Origin: Aequorivita aurantiaca
GTDB lineage: Bacteria > Bacteroidota > Bacteroidia > Flavobacteriales > Flavobacteriaceae
Length of the DNA: 52,067 nt
NCBI RefSeq assembly: GCF_030410135.1
Contig: NZ_JAUGQQ010000013.1
Span: forward strand, 1-52,067
Direction: 5' to 3'
Made by a program: the position numbers and the translations under genes. Under the pieces are notes generated by a model that made no database searches, was not told the DNA's origin, and saw only the letters and a program-made list of their open reading frames with translations. The stretch's first letter is position 1. Each line of letters begins with the position of its first letter. This document shows positions 34,507-44,214 of this stretch, one piece after another.

Positions 34507-36951
34507 TTAGCCACTCACTCTATTTTTTTCGCTATCCGCAGCATTGGCGTCATACTGGTTTTTCGGCGTGAATGATTTTCCATAGTTATAACTGAAAGTT
34601 AGGGACAAAAACCGTGTGTCACTTTCACTCCTCCAGGTTGCATCAGTATTTTTAAGATTATTGATGATTCCATTATTGATATTGGAATAAAAAACATCAT
34701 TAAGGGATAGCTTAATGCTCGCTTTGTCATCAAGTAATTTCTTTTGTAAGCCAATATTTAATCGTGATTTGGCCAGTAGCACAAATTGTGTGTTTACAAT
34801 ATCCGTTTGATAGTGACCGCTAACTTCAGCGGACCATCCATTTTCAAACCTGAAGCTATTATTCAGGGAGAATATCCAATAAGTACCGGAGGATTCTAGT
34901 TTTTCAGTAAAAAGTTGGCTTTGGAATTTTGCGTGGGTTATTTCATTATACACATTTGCGGACCACCATTTAAAGAATGGTATTTGGACATTGAGGTTTA
35001 AGGATAAATATTCACTTTTACTTATATTCCCTGGTTGACTATAATAAATGCCATCGCGAATTTGTATTGTTTCAGTTATGTTATCCTTTGCAGAACTATA
35101 ATTTAAAGTAGCAGAAAAAACGCTTTTGTAATAATAGGAAAGTTCATAGGTATTCGTAAACACCGGATTCAAAAATGGATTGCCTAAGTAATATGTGAAT
35201 TTGTCCAGAGGGCTTATGAACGGATTGAGCATTTGGAAATACGGACGGTTTACCCTTTTTCCATAATTTGCCGCCAGGGAGTTAACGCCTAGTGTGTCCA
35301 GTTCATATTTTACAAAAATTGTGGGAAACAAATTGGTGTAGTCCCTCTTAAATTTTTCAGCTCCCCTTTCCCTATTGCCAAGTTGATTACCTTTGGATAT
35401 AGTGTTTTCAAGGCGAAGCCCCATTTGAAAATCAAAACGTTTGTATTTAAAATTGTAATTGCCATAAGCAGCATTTATTATTTCATCGTATTTAAAATGA
35501 TTGCTCGATTCATAATCAGGAACTTCTGTACCTTCAATAACTTTCCTGTAATCCGCTATATTATCAGTTTTGGTGTAGCTTACTTTATAACCGGTTTCAA
35601 AAGTTCCATTCTTCGTGGGCAAGGTATAATCAGTCTTAAATGAATAAATATCAATAGTTGACGGTAAGTACCCTTTCAACTGGTCCTGACTGGACAGGGA
35701 ATTATCCGGTTGAAAAATAGCATTGTTAAAGGTTTGCTTGGTATCGATTTCATATTTTAAATAATCAAGAGCCACATTAATTTTCTGACCCAGGCTATCT
35801 AAATTATGACGCAAATTCATGTTAATACCTAGGTTTTTAAATTGTTCCCGTTGGCTGTTATCTGCAATAACAGTGGAATCGATTTGAGAATTGGCATCCG
35901 TAATTTCACTGTTGACCACTGACAGACGATTCCTCTTGTTCAGGATGCCTGTTAATCCGAGGCCCAAGGTAGTTTTATCGGTAGCGTAATAATCCGCTCC
36001 AATCCTCGCATTTGATAATTTTATCTCGGACTCTATGATGCTGTTTTGGTAGAACAAATTTTCTATATTTCCTTCATCATCCTTAAATTTTCTCAATATG
36101 AATAAATCACTAATAGGGTTGTTTTCCCCGTAACCGACGTTTCCAAAAAGTCTGATTTTATTGTTCATATAATTTACGTTTAAATCTTGGTTACTGCCAT
36201 AATTTATACCTTTGGAAACCCTAGAGTTTAAGGAGGCGTTAAAACCTTTGCTCATTGACCTCTTGGTTACAATATTTATAATCCCGGCACCACCTTCGGC
36301 ATCATACTTGGCTGGAGGGTTGGTCATTAACTCAATTTTATCAAGGGTGCCAACAGGGAGGGATTTTAAATAAGATTCCAATTCAGATCCCGATAAATAT
36401 GTTGGTTTGTCATCAATGAAAACCTGAACCCCTGATTTCCCCTTGAAAGTTATAGCACCGTTTTGATCAACCATTATTCCAGGTGATTTTTCCAAAATAT
36501 CCATTGCATTTCCTCCAGCTGCCGTTATAAATGCATCAACATTCACCACCGTTCGGTCAATCTTATGTTCCACAAATGGTTTTTTCTTTACAACAACAAC
36601 AGCATCGAGTTCATTGATTTCATTTGGAGCCAGAATAATAGGAGGCAGCTCAATAGTTGATTTTGCTGAAGAAATGACAATAAATTCACTTTGATAAACT
36701 TTATAATCAATATCCTCAATGAATATTTGATAGGCATTCTCCTTTAAGTTATCAAAGTGAAATGTACCATCCGGTGCCGTTAATTCAATTTTTGCAACGC
36801 TACTATCCTTTGCATTAAGCAAGGCAATTTGAATACCTGCGAGAGGTATCTGTTCTGTATCAATCAATTGCCCCTTTATAATATGTTGCGGTTGCGCCAC
36901 CATTAACATTGTAAAAAAAATAAATATGACTAGAATAATTTGATTTCTCAT
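34507..36951 (-). CDS. outer-membrane beta-barrel receptor (TonB-dependent-like, OMP_b-brl_3 type)
   Basis: The 814-residue protein has a signal peptide ending near MVAQPQ, then a carboxypeptidase-like domain (about 24-105: GQLIDTEQIPLAGIQIALLN, PDGTFHFDNLKENAYQIFI). A plug domain follows, with MDILEKSPGIMVDQNGAITF and VFIDDKPTYLSGSELESYLK, then YDAEGGAGIINIVTKR, and then a long C-terminal barrel. Proteins of this type take up or secrete unknown cargo through the outer membrane. No SusD-like partner is present. It probably shares an operon with the head-GIN lipoprotein gene downstream. Confidence 0.88.
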   Translation of the reverse strand: MRNQIILVIFIFFTMLMVAQPQHIIKGQLIDTEQIPLAGIQIALLNAKDSSVAKIELTAPDGTFHFDNLKENAYQIFIEDIDYKVYQSEFIVISSAKSTIELPPIILAPNEINELDAVVVVKKKPFVEHKIDRTVVNVDAFITAAGGNAMDILEKSPGIMVDQNGAITFKGKSGVQVFIDDKPTYLSGSELESYLKSLPVGTLDKIELMTNPPAKYDAEGGAGIINIVTKRSMSKGFNASLNSRVSKGINYGSNQDLNVNYMNNKIRLFGNVGYGENNPISDLFILRKFKDDEGNIENLFYQNSIIESEIKLSNARIGADYYATDKTTLGLGLTGILNKRNRLSVVNSEITDANSQIDSTVIADNSQREQFKNLGINMNLRHNLDSLGQKINVALDYLKYEIDTKQTFNNAIFQPDNSLSSQDQLKGYLPSTIDIYSFKTDYTLPTKNGTFETGYKVSYTKTDNIADYRKVIEGTEVPDYESSNHFKYDEIINAAYGNYNFKYKRFDFQMGLRLENTISKGNQLGNRERGAEKFKRDYTNLFPTIFVKYELDTLGVNSLAANYGKRVNRPYFQMLNPFISPLDKFTYYLGNPFLNPVFTNTYELSYYYKSVFSATLNYSSAKDNITETIQIRDGIYYSQPGNISKSEYLSLNLNVQIPFFKWWSANVYNEITHAKFQSQLFTEKLESSGTYWIFSLNNSFRFENGWSAEVSGHYQTDIVNTQFVLLAKSRLNIGLQKKLLDDKASIKLSLNDVFYSNINNGIINNLKNTDATWRSESDTRFLSLTFSYNYGKSFTPKNQYDANAADSEKNRVSG

Positions 36952-37138
36952 TTACTAAAAAATTAATACGTTGGACTTTACATCACATTCTTATTGATAT
37001 GATATTCTTCAATTTTTAAAAAAATTGCTGGATTTTAAATTAAAATAGGCAATGGTTAACTCAACACTCTTTTATAACTATTTAGCTCCTCATCTTTTTG
37101 TTATGTTCAACTCCACCCCAGTTGCCTATTTGTTTGGA

Positions 37139-38440
37139 TCATTCTTTTATAAATTCTACTCTTCTGTTTTGTGCCTTCCCGATATTGGTAGCATTATCGC
37201 CAACGGGGCGGCTGGCTCCCTCTCCATCCGTTCGTATATTGGAGGGATCAATTTGAAAATCTGTTACAAGGATATTTTTAACGGCTTCAGCTCTTCTTTT
37301 AGATAGGCTGAGGTTGGATTCATTATTTCCCACATTATCGGTATGTCCTATAATTTTAATCTTTAGGGAATTATCCCGAACAGCTAATGCAATTTCCTTG
37401 AGAATGCCATATGAAACAGGCTTTATCTTATCTGAGCCCGAATCGAATTGAATACCCGTTGTTACCAATTTACCTTCATCCATCAATTTAGAACGGGTAT
37501 CTGATTTGCCTTCAGAAAACTTTATGTTGCCAACATAAAATGCAGGTTCACCTGCCCTTTTCATGGCCGCAAATTCAATTTGATTGAAATTGTGGTTTAT
37601 CGCGACCGCCACAGGAATATCAACTGCTTTTTCCTCATTGTACCAAATTCTCAAACGCTCACCTTGAACCGTAATGGCTACGTGAACCAGGCCGCCGTTA
37701 TAATTTTTGTTAAACCCATTTAATCTTGAAGGATCAAGAACCGTTTCTATTTTAGTCTTTTTATTCTCAACACCTTCCAATTTAACATCAGCATATTTTT
37801 GATAGAATGATGTGGTTACGGAAAGCATATTGTTCAATTTCGGATCATTGTAACTTAACTTCAGATTTTTATCTCCGCCATCATACATTTTAAATTCCCA
37901 ATTTGGAAAAGCAGCGATGTTATTGGAATTAGGATCAAATGGCATATCTAAAATTAAGTCGTATTCCAAGGTAAAATTTGTAGGCAATTGAACGGTGGGC
38001 GACAAAATTTTTCCGGCCACCAACTTTAGCCATTTTCCTTCCATTCCTTCTAAAGTTACCACCTCTGCACTGCCATTGGTAAACCATTTTAAAGGAAATT
38101 CCCCAATTACATCCTGGTCAAAATTTTCATAAAAAACAATATTCTCACCCGGAACGAAATCAAATTTTGAATACGATGCAATTCCCTTGTCTGCAGTTTT
38201 GGATCCTTCGGTGACAGCTTGACCATTTGCACTGGAAGCTTGACTGGATTCATTGTTTTTTTCTTTTTTATTTTCGGTACCGTCTATGGTTTTTTCTGCC
38301 TTTTCCTTACTTTTTTTTACGATTAGATCACTGCCAGCATCAGATGCCTTATTTTTTACTTTCTCCAAAAAACTTTGGGAAAAACCGCTCGTGCTTAAAA
38401 AAATAGCTAATAGGATTACGTTAAATACTTTCTGTTTCAT
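37139..38440 (-). CDS. OmpA-family outer membrane protein with a lectin-like domain
   Basis: The 433-residue protein has a signal peptide (VILLAIFLSTSGFSQ) and a Lys/Glu/Ser-rich linker with AEKTIDGTENKKEKNNE. A beta-sandwich domain of about 180 residues (FENFDQDVIGEFPLKW, TNFTLEYDLILDMPFDPN, KAVDIPVAVAINHNFNQIEF) recalls concanavalin-like folds. The C-terminal OmpA domain has GIQFDSGSDKIKP, GHTDNVGN and NRRVEFIKE, which binds peptidoglycan. The ATG at 38440 is preferred over TTG 38455. It is separated from the receptor gene by 187 nt and from the permease gene by 107 nt. Confidence 0.85.
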   Translation of the reverse strand: MKQKVFNVILLAIFLSTSGFSQSFLEKVKNKASDAGSDLIVKKSKEKAEKTIDGTENKKEKNNESSQASSANGQAVTEGSKTADKGIASYSKFDFVPGENIVFYENFDQDVIGEFPLKWFTNGSAEVVTLEGMEGKWLKLVAGKILSPTVQLPTNFTLEYDLILDMPFDPNSNNIAAFPNWEFKMYDGGDKNLKLSYNDPKLNNMLSVTTSFYQKYADVKLEGVENKKTKIETVLDPSRLNGFNKNYNGGLVHVAITVQGERLRIWYNEEKAVDIPVAVAINHNFNQIEFAAMKRAGEPAFYVGNIKFSEGKSDTRSKLMDEGKLVTTGIQFDSGSDKIKPVSYGILKEIALAVRDNSLKIKIIGHTDNVGNNESNLSLSKRRAEAVKNILVTDFQIDPSNIRTDGEGASRPVGDNATNIGKAQNRRVEFIKE

Positions 38441-38547
38441 TTTTGTATTATTCAATTAAATTTTAAATATTTATGCTTTGGTTTTAATAATGATGTATAA
38501 AAATTCTGCCTCTTATAAATGGTTTTTGAGGTTATGGACTTTGAATT

Positions 38548-40968
38548 TTATTCCATTTTCAAACTTTCCACTGGGTTTTTTAAGGCTGCTTTTACTGTTC
38601 CAAAAATTATTGTAAATACAGCAATGATAAGTGCAATGCCACCGGCAACGAGAAAAGTCCATAAATTCAAATCGATTCGATAGGCATAATTTTGGAGCCA
38701 TTGATGTGCCGCGTACCAAGCTAAAGGCGTAGCTATGAAAAAAGCTACTATTACCAATTGCAAAAAATCCTTGGTCAGTAGTATTACAAGGGATGATAAG
38801 CTCCCTCCTATCACTTTACGTATGCCAATTTCCTTTTGTCGTTGTGAAACCACCAATAATGAAAGCGCTAAAAGTCCGAAACAGCTTAAGATTATCGCTA
38901 AAATGGAACCGCTGCCAATCATGGTCATCATGGTGCGTTCTCTCTTCAAGGAGCGATCAATATTTTCATCTAGAAAAGAGCCCAAAAATGCTGTGTTCGG
39001 TTCCATTTTGTTCCAGGTTTCCTTTACATATTCGTATGTTTTCAATAGATTGTTCGGTGCCACTTTTACATAGACGTACCGGAGGGTGCTGTCACCTAAG
39101 AAGAATGTAATCGGCGCTATTTGTTGATCTACATTTTGAAAGTTAAAATCCTTAACAACTCCAATGATGGAAAACCGAGTTGAATTATCCCCCAAAATAA
39201 GATGTGCCTCCATCGGATTTTTTTCTGCCAGTTCCCTCGCCATTGCTTCATTTATAACCACTGCAACGCTATCTGATTGAAAATTTCTATTAAAACTGCG
39301 GCCTTTGATAAATTCTATATCCAAGGTTTCGGGGTAGTCATAATCTACCGAAAGCATGTGGGTAGCAATTAACCTATTTTTATAATCAAAGCTAATAACA
39401 CTGGTCATCATTGTGCCGTCCTTCCCCAAGCCTAAAATATTATCCGAAGCCGTTACGCTCAAAATATCCGGATTTCCGCTGAACTCGTCCCTAAATAATT
39501 GAAGGGCTTTTTTCCGTTCTTGTTTGGTGTTTAAGGGAAAGGCGATTACCTGTTCCTTATTAAATCCCAAATCCTTGTTGCGCAGATAATCTAACTGCTG
39601 CCACAATATCAAGGTCCCGCCGATTAGAAAAATGGCAATACTGAATTGAACAATTATTAATACATTTCTTATTATGTTTTTTCCATTCGCCTCCAATTTA
39701 CCTTTTACTGCATGCAAGGTTTTTAATCTACTCAACGTAAAAGCTGGATAACCTCCTGCAATTAATGTGATGAGTAAAATGGAAATTAAAGTTCCTAGAA
39801 TAATGGAGGGATTGGAAATGGAAATAAAGGAAGCCTTTGTTTCAAAAAGTATCTGAAACGGTTTGATTAAAATATACGAAAGTAATCCCCCAAAAATGAA
39901 AGCTATTCCATACACCATCATACTTTCGCTCCAAAATTGTAACAAAATCTCCATCTTTTTTGCCCCCAAAGTTTTACGAATTCCAACTTCCCGAAGCCGG
40001 TTCATACTTTTGGCAAGATTCATATTTATAAAATTTACGCTGGCAATAAATAAAATAAGAAATGCGATTCCCAATACGAAATATTGCGAGGACCTGTCCA
40101 CAGTAATTAATCCATTTTTATTAATTACAAAACTTTCATCTTTTAGGGGAAGCAATTTTAACTGTCTGAAATTGCCATTAGCATCGGGTTTGGCGCCATC
40201 GCGTTTTGAATTGGCAATTACCTCGGCAAAATGTAGATTGGAGAAATCTTTGGTAGATGCTTCAAATTTTTCAGGAGTAATTTCGGGGGCCAGCTTGGTA
40301 TACACGGCATGATTTTGATTATCCCATCTGTCAAGATTGTTGGCATAATAAGCATCGGGCAAATTTTCGAAATTGTAGACTGCTTGAAAATTCATGCTAG
40401 TTGCTGAGGGAATCTCCTCTAATATGGCTGATACAGTTAGAGGAACTTCCACCCCATCCCTTTGAATAATTACGGTTTTTCCTATTGCCATTTCCTGGGC
40501 AAAAATGGTATTTGCCATTTTTTGGTTAAGAACAATTGAATTTTTATCGGTAATGGGAGTGGTTTTATTTCCTTTTGAAATGGGAAAAGAAAACATGTCA
40601 AAAAAAGGAGGATCTACCCAAGCGGAACTAACTCTAAATGTATTTCCATTGTAAGTTAGTAAGGTGCCACCCGTTACATATCGAGATATCTTTTCTATCC
40701 CTGGCACTTCTGTTTGTAGGGCATTAGCAAATGGAATTGGGTGCGTATCGCTGGACTTGGGTCCTTTAGTTGTTTGTTCGTTTGTATAGATTTTATAAAT
40801 CGATTCATGATTTTTATGGAATTCATCGGTAGAAAGTTCATACAAAGAATATACACACAATAAAAATGCACTTCCGAAGGCCGCTGTCAAACCGATAATA
40901 TTCAATATGGTATTGGTTCTATCCTTAAACAAATTCCTTATTGCTATTTTTATTTTTATATTGAGCAT
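38548..40968 (-). CDS. MacB-like ABC transporter permease (second copy)
   Basis: The 806-residue protein has an N-terminal membrane helix followed by a large periplasmic MacB_PCD domain, then FtsX helices (FLILFIASVNFINMNLAKSM with the coupling segment RLREVGIRKTLGA). A second periplasmic region and a second FtsX module (SQRQKEIGIRKVIGGSLSSL) follow. That is two periplasmic/FtsX halves in one chain, as is usual for large Bacteroidota permeases. It is homologous to the next gene and lies 49 nt downstream of it. With the ATPase and HlyD adaptor it should form a tripartite export machine. Confidence 0.88.
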   Translation of the reverse strand: MLNIKIKIAIRNLFKDRTNTILNIIGLTAAFGSAFLLCVYSLYELSTDEFHKNHESIYKIYTNEQTTKGPKSSDTHPIPFANALQTEVPGIEKISRYVTGGTLLTYNGNTFRVSSAWVDPPFFDMFSFPISKGNKTTPITDKNSIVLNQKMANTIFAQEMAIGKTVIIQRDGVEVPLTVSAILEEIPSATSMNFQAVYNFENLPDAYYANNLDRWDNQNHAVYTKLAPEITPEKFEASTKDFSNLHFAEVIANSKRDGAKPDANGNFRQLKLLPLKDESFVINKNGLITVDRSSQYFVLGIAFLILFIASVNFINMNLAKSMNRLREVGIRKTLGAKKMEILLQFWSESMMVYGIAFIFGGLLSYILIKPFQILFETKASFISISNPSIILGTLISILLITLIAGGYPAFTLSRLKTLHAVKGKLEANGKNIIRNVLIIVQFSIAIFLIGGTLILWQQLDYLRNKDLGFNKEQVIAFPLNTKQERKKALQLFRDEFSGNPDILSVTASDNILGLGKDGTMMTSVISFDYKNRLIATHMLSVDYDYPETLDIEFIKGRSFNRNFQSDSVAVVINEAMARELAEKNPMEAHLILGDNSTRFSIIGVVKDFNFQNVDQQIAPITFFLGDSTLRYVYVKVAPNNLLKTYEYVKETWNKMEPNTAFLGSFLDENIDRSLKRERTMMTMIGSGSILAIILSCFGLLALSLLVVSQRQKEIGIRKVIGGSLSSLVILLTKDFLQLVIVAFFIATPLAWYAAHQWLQNYAYRIDLNLWTFLVAGGIALIIAVFTIIFGTVKAALKNPVESLKME

Positions 40969-41017
40969 TGTAATAAATTTTCTTAATTATTTTTCCCATA
41001 CAAATACTGTTGGGCGT

Positions 41018-43369
41018 TTATTCTGTTCTTAAATTATTGGATGGATTGTTTTTCGCTGCCTTAACAGCGTGAAAGCTTATTGTTAATAGGGCAATCAATA
41101 TTGCTATCGCCCCAGCAATTATAAATACCCAAAAATTCATATCTATACGGTAAGCAAAACCTTGGAGCCATTGTGAAAGCAGCAAATAAGCTATTGGTAC
41201 CGCAATTATAATTGCTATGAGAATCAAGAATAAAAATTCCTGAAAAAGCAGACGCCATATATTCAATACACTGGATCCTAATGTTTTGCGAATGCCAATT
41301 TCCTTTTTGCGTTGTTCTGCAGTAAAAGCTGATAGTCCAAATAGCCCTAAGCATGAAATGAGGATTGCAATAAGGGCAAATATTTGCGATAGTTTGCTAA
41401 TTAGAATTTCCCTCTTAAATTTTGTTTGGAAAACCCTATCGACAAATGTGTATTCAAAAGGAAATGCGGGATTGTGTCTTTTCAATACTTTTTGAAGGGA
41501 GCCTAACACCATACCTTGCGGAATTCCTGGTTTTAACCTTACATACAGAAAGCTCGCTTCATCCAAGCCAGATAAAAACATAACAGGTTGACTGGGTCCA
41601 TAAATATCACCATAAACATAGTCCTTCACTACCCCGATTACTGTGTAGTTTTTATCCGCAGTCACAATTCTGCCCACGGCACTACCAGGACCCATAAGTT
41701 TAGCAAAGGACTGAGTGATGATTATATTAAGGCTGTCATTACGGGAATTATTACTAAAATTTCTCCCTTCTACAATTTCCATCCCCAAGGTTTCGATAAA
41801 ATTGGAAGTTATCCATCTATATCGAATTAGAACGTCCTCCGTTTCGATTCCTCCTTGCCAAGAAAGCCCTGATCCATTACTCCCACTGGAAAATATTTCC
41901 GAACTATTCATTGATACATTTTGAACCAGACCTAAGGCAAACATGTCCTCTTCAATTGAATTATAGTTTTTAATTATATTTCCATTCACAGGTATCTGGA
42001 CCACATTCTCCTTGTTAAATCCAAGATCGCGAGATTTAATGTGTTGGATTTGAAGAAAGACAATTAGGGTACTAATTATGAATACGATTGAAAAGATGAA
42101 TTGTGTTACAATTAATCCCTTTCGCAACGAAACTGCACTTCCACCGGGTTTATTTATTCTTTTAAATATATCCAGCGGTTTGAAGGAAGACAGATAAAAT
42201 GCCGGGTAAAGCCCTGCAAAAATGCCGCACACCAAAGTGATTCCAATCAAAAAAATGAGATGTGCTGGCTCATTGAAACCTATTGTTAAATCCCTTTCAA
42301 CTAAATTATTAAAATAAGGAAGCAAGAGATAAAGAAGTAAAACCGCCACACCCGCAGCCATAGATGCAGTCATCATGGATTCAGTCAGAAATTGGGCGAT
42401 CAAGATTTTCTTACTCGATCCTAACGCTTTTCGCACGCCCACTTCATTGGCCTTCTTTTCACTTCTTGCTGTAGCGAGGTTCATAAAATTAATGCACGCA
42501 ATCAACAAGATTATAATGGCAATAAGAGAAAAAAGCTGAACAAACTCTATGGCACCGCCAACAATCACCCCATTTTGGAATTTAGAACGCAAATGCCAAT
42601 CTTTGGAAGAATGTAGAAACGCCTCTTGCTTGTTATCCTGAGTCAATAAAGGCAATATGTCGCGCACTTTGTTATCAACCGCAATTCTATCGGCCCCAGG
42701 AATAAGCTTGACGAATGTGTCAACAAAGTTGTTATCATAAGTTTGAGTCCACGAATTTTCTTTGGAATAATGTTGAAAAGGGCAAAGCCAACTAAATTTG
42801 TAGGTGACGTTGGCGGGTGAATCTTCAATAACTCCGGATATCTGTAGTGGGGGAGAATTATTTACAAATATGCTTTTTCCCACAATACCCTCAACAGTAC
42901 CAAAAAGTTTTTCGGCAGTTTCTTCGGTAATTACAATTGAATTCAGGTTTTCAAAGGCTGTCTTTGCGTTTCCTTCAATAAAAGAAAGGCCAAAAATTTC
43001 AAATATATCTGTATCGGCATAGTGGCCATTGCTGTTTATTATATTATCTCCTACCTTAAAAAGTAAATTTGCATTCACCAACCTTCCAGCTTTATTTACC
43101 TCGGGAATTTCCTTTTTTAAGGCTGCTGCCAATGGGCCCGGCGAGGCATGGAATGTTTGCCATTCTCCTTTATATTTTTGGTTAATGGGCACGTAAAACA
43201 CCCTTTCTTGGTCGGGAATGCTGCTATCGAAATTTGTTTCATTTTCAACCCAGAGAAAAATTAAACAGGCCGAGGTAATTCCAAGAGCAAGGCCAGTAAT
43301 ATTGAGAATACTATATCCTTGATTTTTCCTTATATTTCGCACTGCGATGTTAATTAGATTTCCTAACAT
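41018..43369 (-). CDS. MacB-like ABC transporter permease (first copy)
   Basis: The 783-residue protein has the same layout as its neighbour: an opening NIAVRNIRKNQGYSILNITG, a periplasmic domain, and FtsX modules with NFMNLATARSEKKANEVGVR and EQRKKEIGIRKTLGSSVLNI, ending SNNLRTE. Such permeases expel peptides, lipids or antibiotics, or respond to envelope stress, without moving solute through the membrane like a classical ABC exporter. Two similar permeases beside one ATPase suggest a heterodimer or two alternative assemblies. It lies 58 nt after the ATPase gene. Confidence 0.88.
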   Translation of the reverse strand: MLGNLINIAVRNIRKNQGYSILNITGLALGITSACLIFLWVENETNFDSSIPDQERVFYVPINQKYKGEWQTFHASPGPLAAALKKEIPEVNKAGRLVNANLLFKVGDNIINSNGHYADTDIFEIFGLSFIEGNAKTAFENLNSIVITEETAEKLFGTVEGIVGKSIFVNNSPPLQISGVIEDSPANVTYKFSWLCPFQHYSKENSWTQTYDNNFVDTFVKLIPGADRIAVDNKVRDILPLLTQDNKQEAFLHSSKDWHLRSKFQNGVIVGGAIEFVQLFSLIAIIILLIACINFMNLATARSEKKANEVGVRKALGSSKKILIAQFLTESMMTASMAAGVAVLLLYLLLPYFNNLVERDLTIGFNEPAHLIFLIGITLVCGIFAGLYPAFYLSSFKPLDIFKRINKPGGSAVSLRKGLIVTQFIFSIVFIISTLIVFLQIQHIKSRDLGFNKENVVQIPVNGNIIKNYNSIEEDMFALGLVQNVSMNSSEIFSSGSNGSGLSWQGGIETEDVLIRYRWITSNFIETLGMEIVEGRNFSNNSRNDSLNIIITQSFAKLMGPGSAVGRIVTADKNYTVIGVVKDYVYGDIYGPSQPVMFLSGLDEASFLYVRLKPGIPQGMVLGSLQKVLKRHNPAFPFEYTFVDRVFQTKFKREILISKLSQIFALIAILISCLGLFGLSAFTAEQRKKEIGIRKTLGSSVLNIWRLLFQEFLFLILIAIIIAVPIAYLLLSQWLQGFAYRIDMNFWVFIIAGAIAILIALLTISFHAVKAAKNNPSNNLRTE

Positions 43370-43427
43370 GTTATAATCGTGAAGCTATCGAGCTGTTTTC
43401 AAATGAATTAGCAATGCTTAGTTTCTC

Positions 43428-44120
43428 TCAAATACCCTTAAAATCGGCCAAAACATTTTCGGTCACTTTTTGACCATCCAACATTCTAATTATGCGATGG
43501 CTATATTTAGCATCGTGCTCGCTATGCGTTACCATAACAATGGTAGTACCGGCGTCATTCAATTCGGTTAACAATTCCATAACCTCATTTCCATTTGAAC
43601 TATCAAGATTTCCTGTGGGTTCATCGGCAAGAATTAACTTGGGCCTATTTATGACCGCGCGTGCTATTGCCACACGTTGTTGTTGTCCTCCCGATAATTG
43701 TTGCGGAAAATGTTTACGCCGGTGCATTATTTGCATACGTTCCAATACTTCATTTACCCTTTCCTTGCGATCGGCTGATTTTACACCTGTATAAATCAAA
43801 GGCAATTCTACATTCTCAAAAACCGTGAGTTCATCAATCAGGTTAAAACTTTGAAATACGAAACCAATATTATGTTTTCGAAGGTTAGATCTTTTGCGTT
43901 CATTAAAACCGGCAACCTCAATTCCATTAAAGAGAAAACTTCCGCCATCCGGTTCATCCAACAAACCAAGAATATTTAATAAGGTTGATTTTCCACAGCC
44001 TGAGGGGCCCATTACTGCTACAAATTCACCTTCTTTTACTTTAAAGGACAACCCATTTAAAGCAATTGTACGCACTTCTTCCGTTGAATAATATTTTTCC
44101 AGGTCAGTTATTTTTATCAT
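43428..44120 (-). CDS. ABC transporter ATP-binding protein (MacB/LolD type)
   Basis: The 230-residue ATPase has Walker A MGPSGCGKS at 37-45, the Q-loop VFQSFNL, the signature LSGGQQQRVAIARAV, Walker B LILADEPTGNLDSSNG and the switch His in VTHSEHD. It belongs to the family that powers MacB and LolD complexes. It sits between the HlyD adaptor gene (94 nt upstream) and the two permease genes, in the order adaptor-ATPase-permease-permease. Confidence 0.95.
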   Translation of the reverse strand: MIKITDLEKYYSTEEVRTIALNGLSFKVKEGEFVAVMGPSGCGKSTLLNILGLLDEPDGGSFLFNGIEVAGFNERKRSNLRKHNIGFVFQSFNLIDELTVFENVELPLIYTGVKSADRKERVNEVLERMQIMHRRKHFPQQLSGGQQQRVAIARAVINRPKLILADEPTGNLDSSNGNEVMELLTELNDAGTTIVMVTHSEHDAKYSHRIIRMLDGQKVTENVLADFKGI

Positions 44121-44214
44121 TATTTTAAAATTTAATATTCATTATTGGTTCAAAATGGGCGTTTTCGAAAACAATGAGTGTATTTTTTTCCAACGCCCAA
44201 AATGAAGGCTAATT

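Noticed and set aside
37052-37306. 84-codon plus-strand frame over the 3' end of the OmpA gene
   Set aside because: It overlaps the OmpA domain antisense and the adjacent non-coding gap, with no supporting signals.
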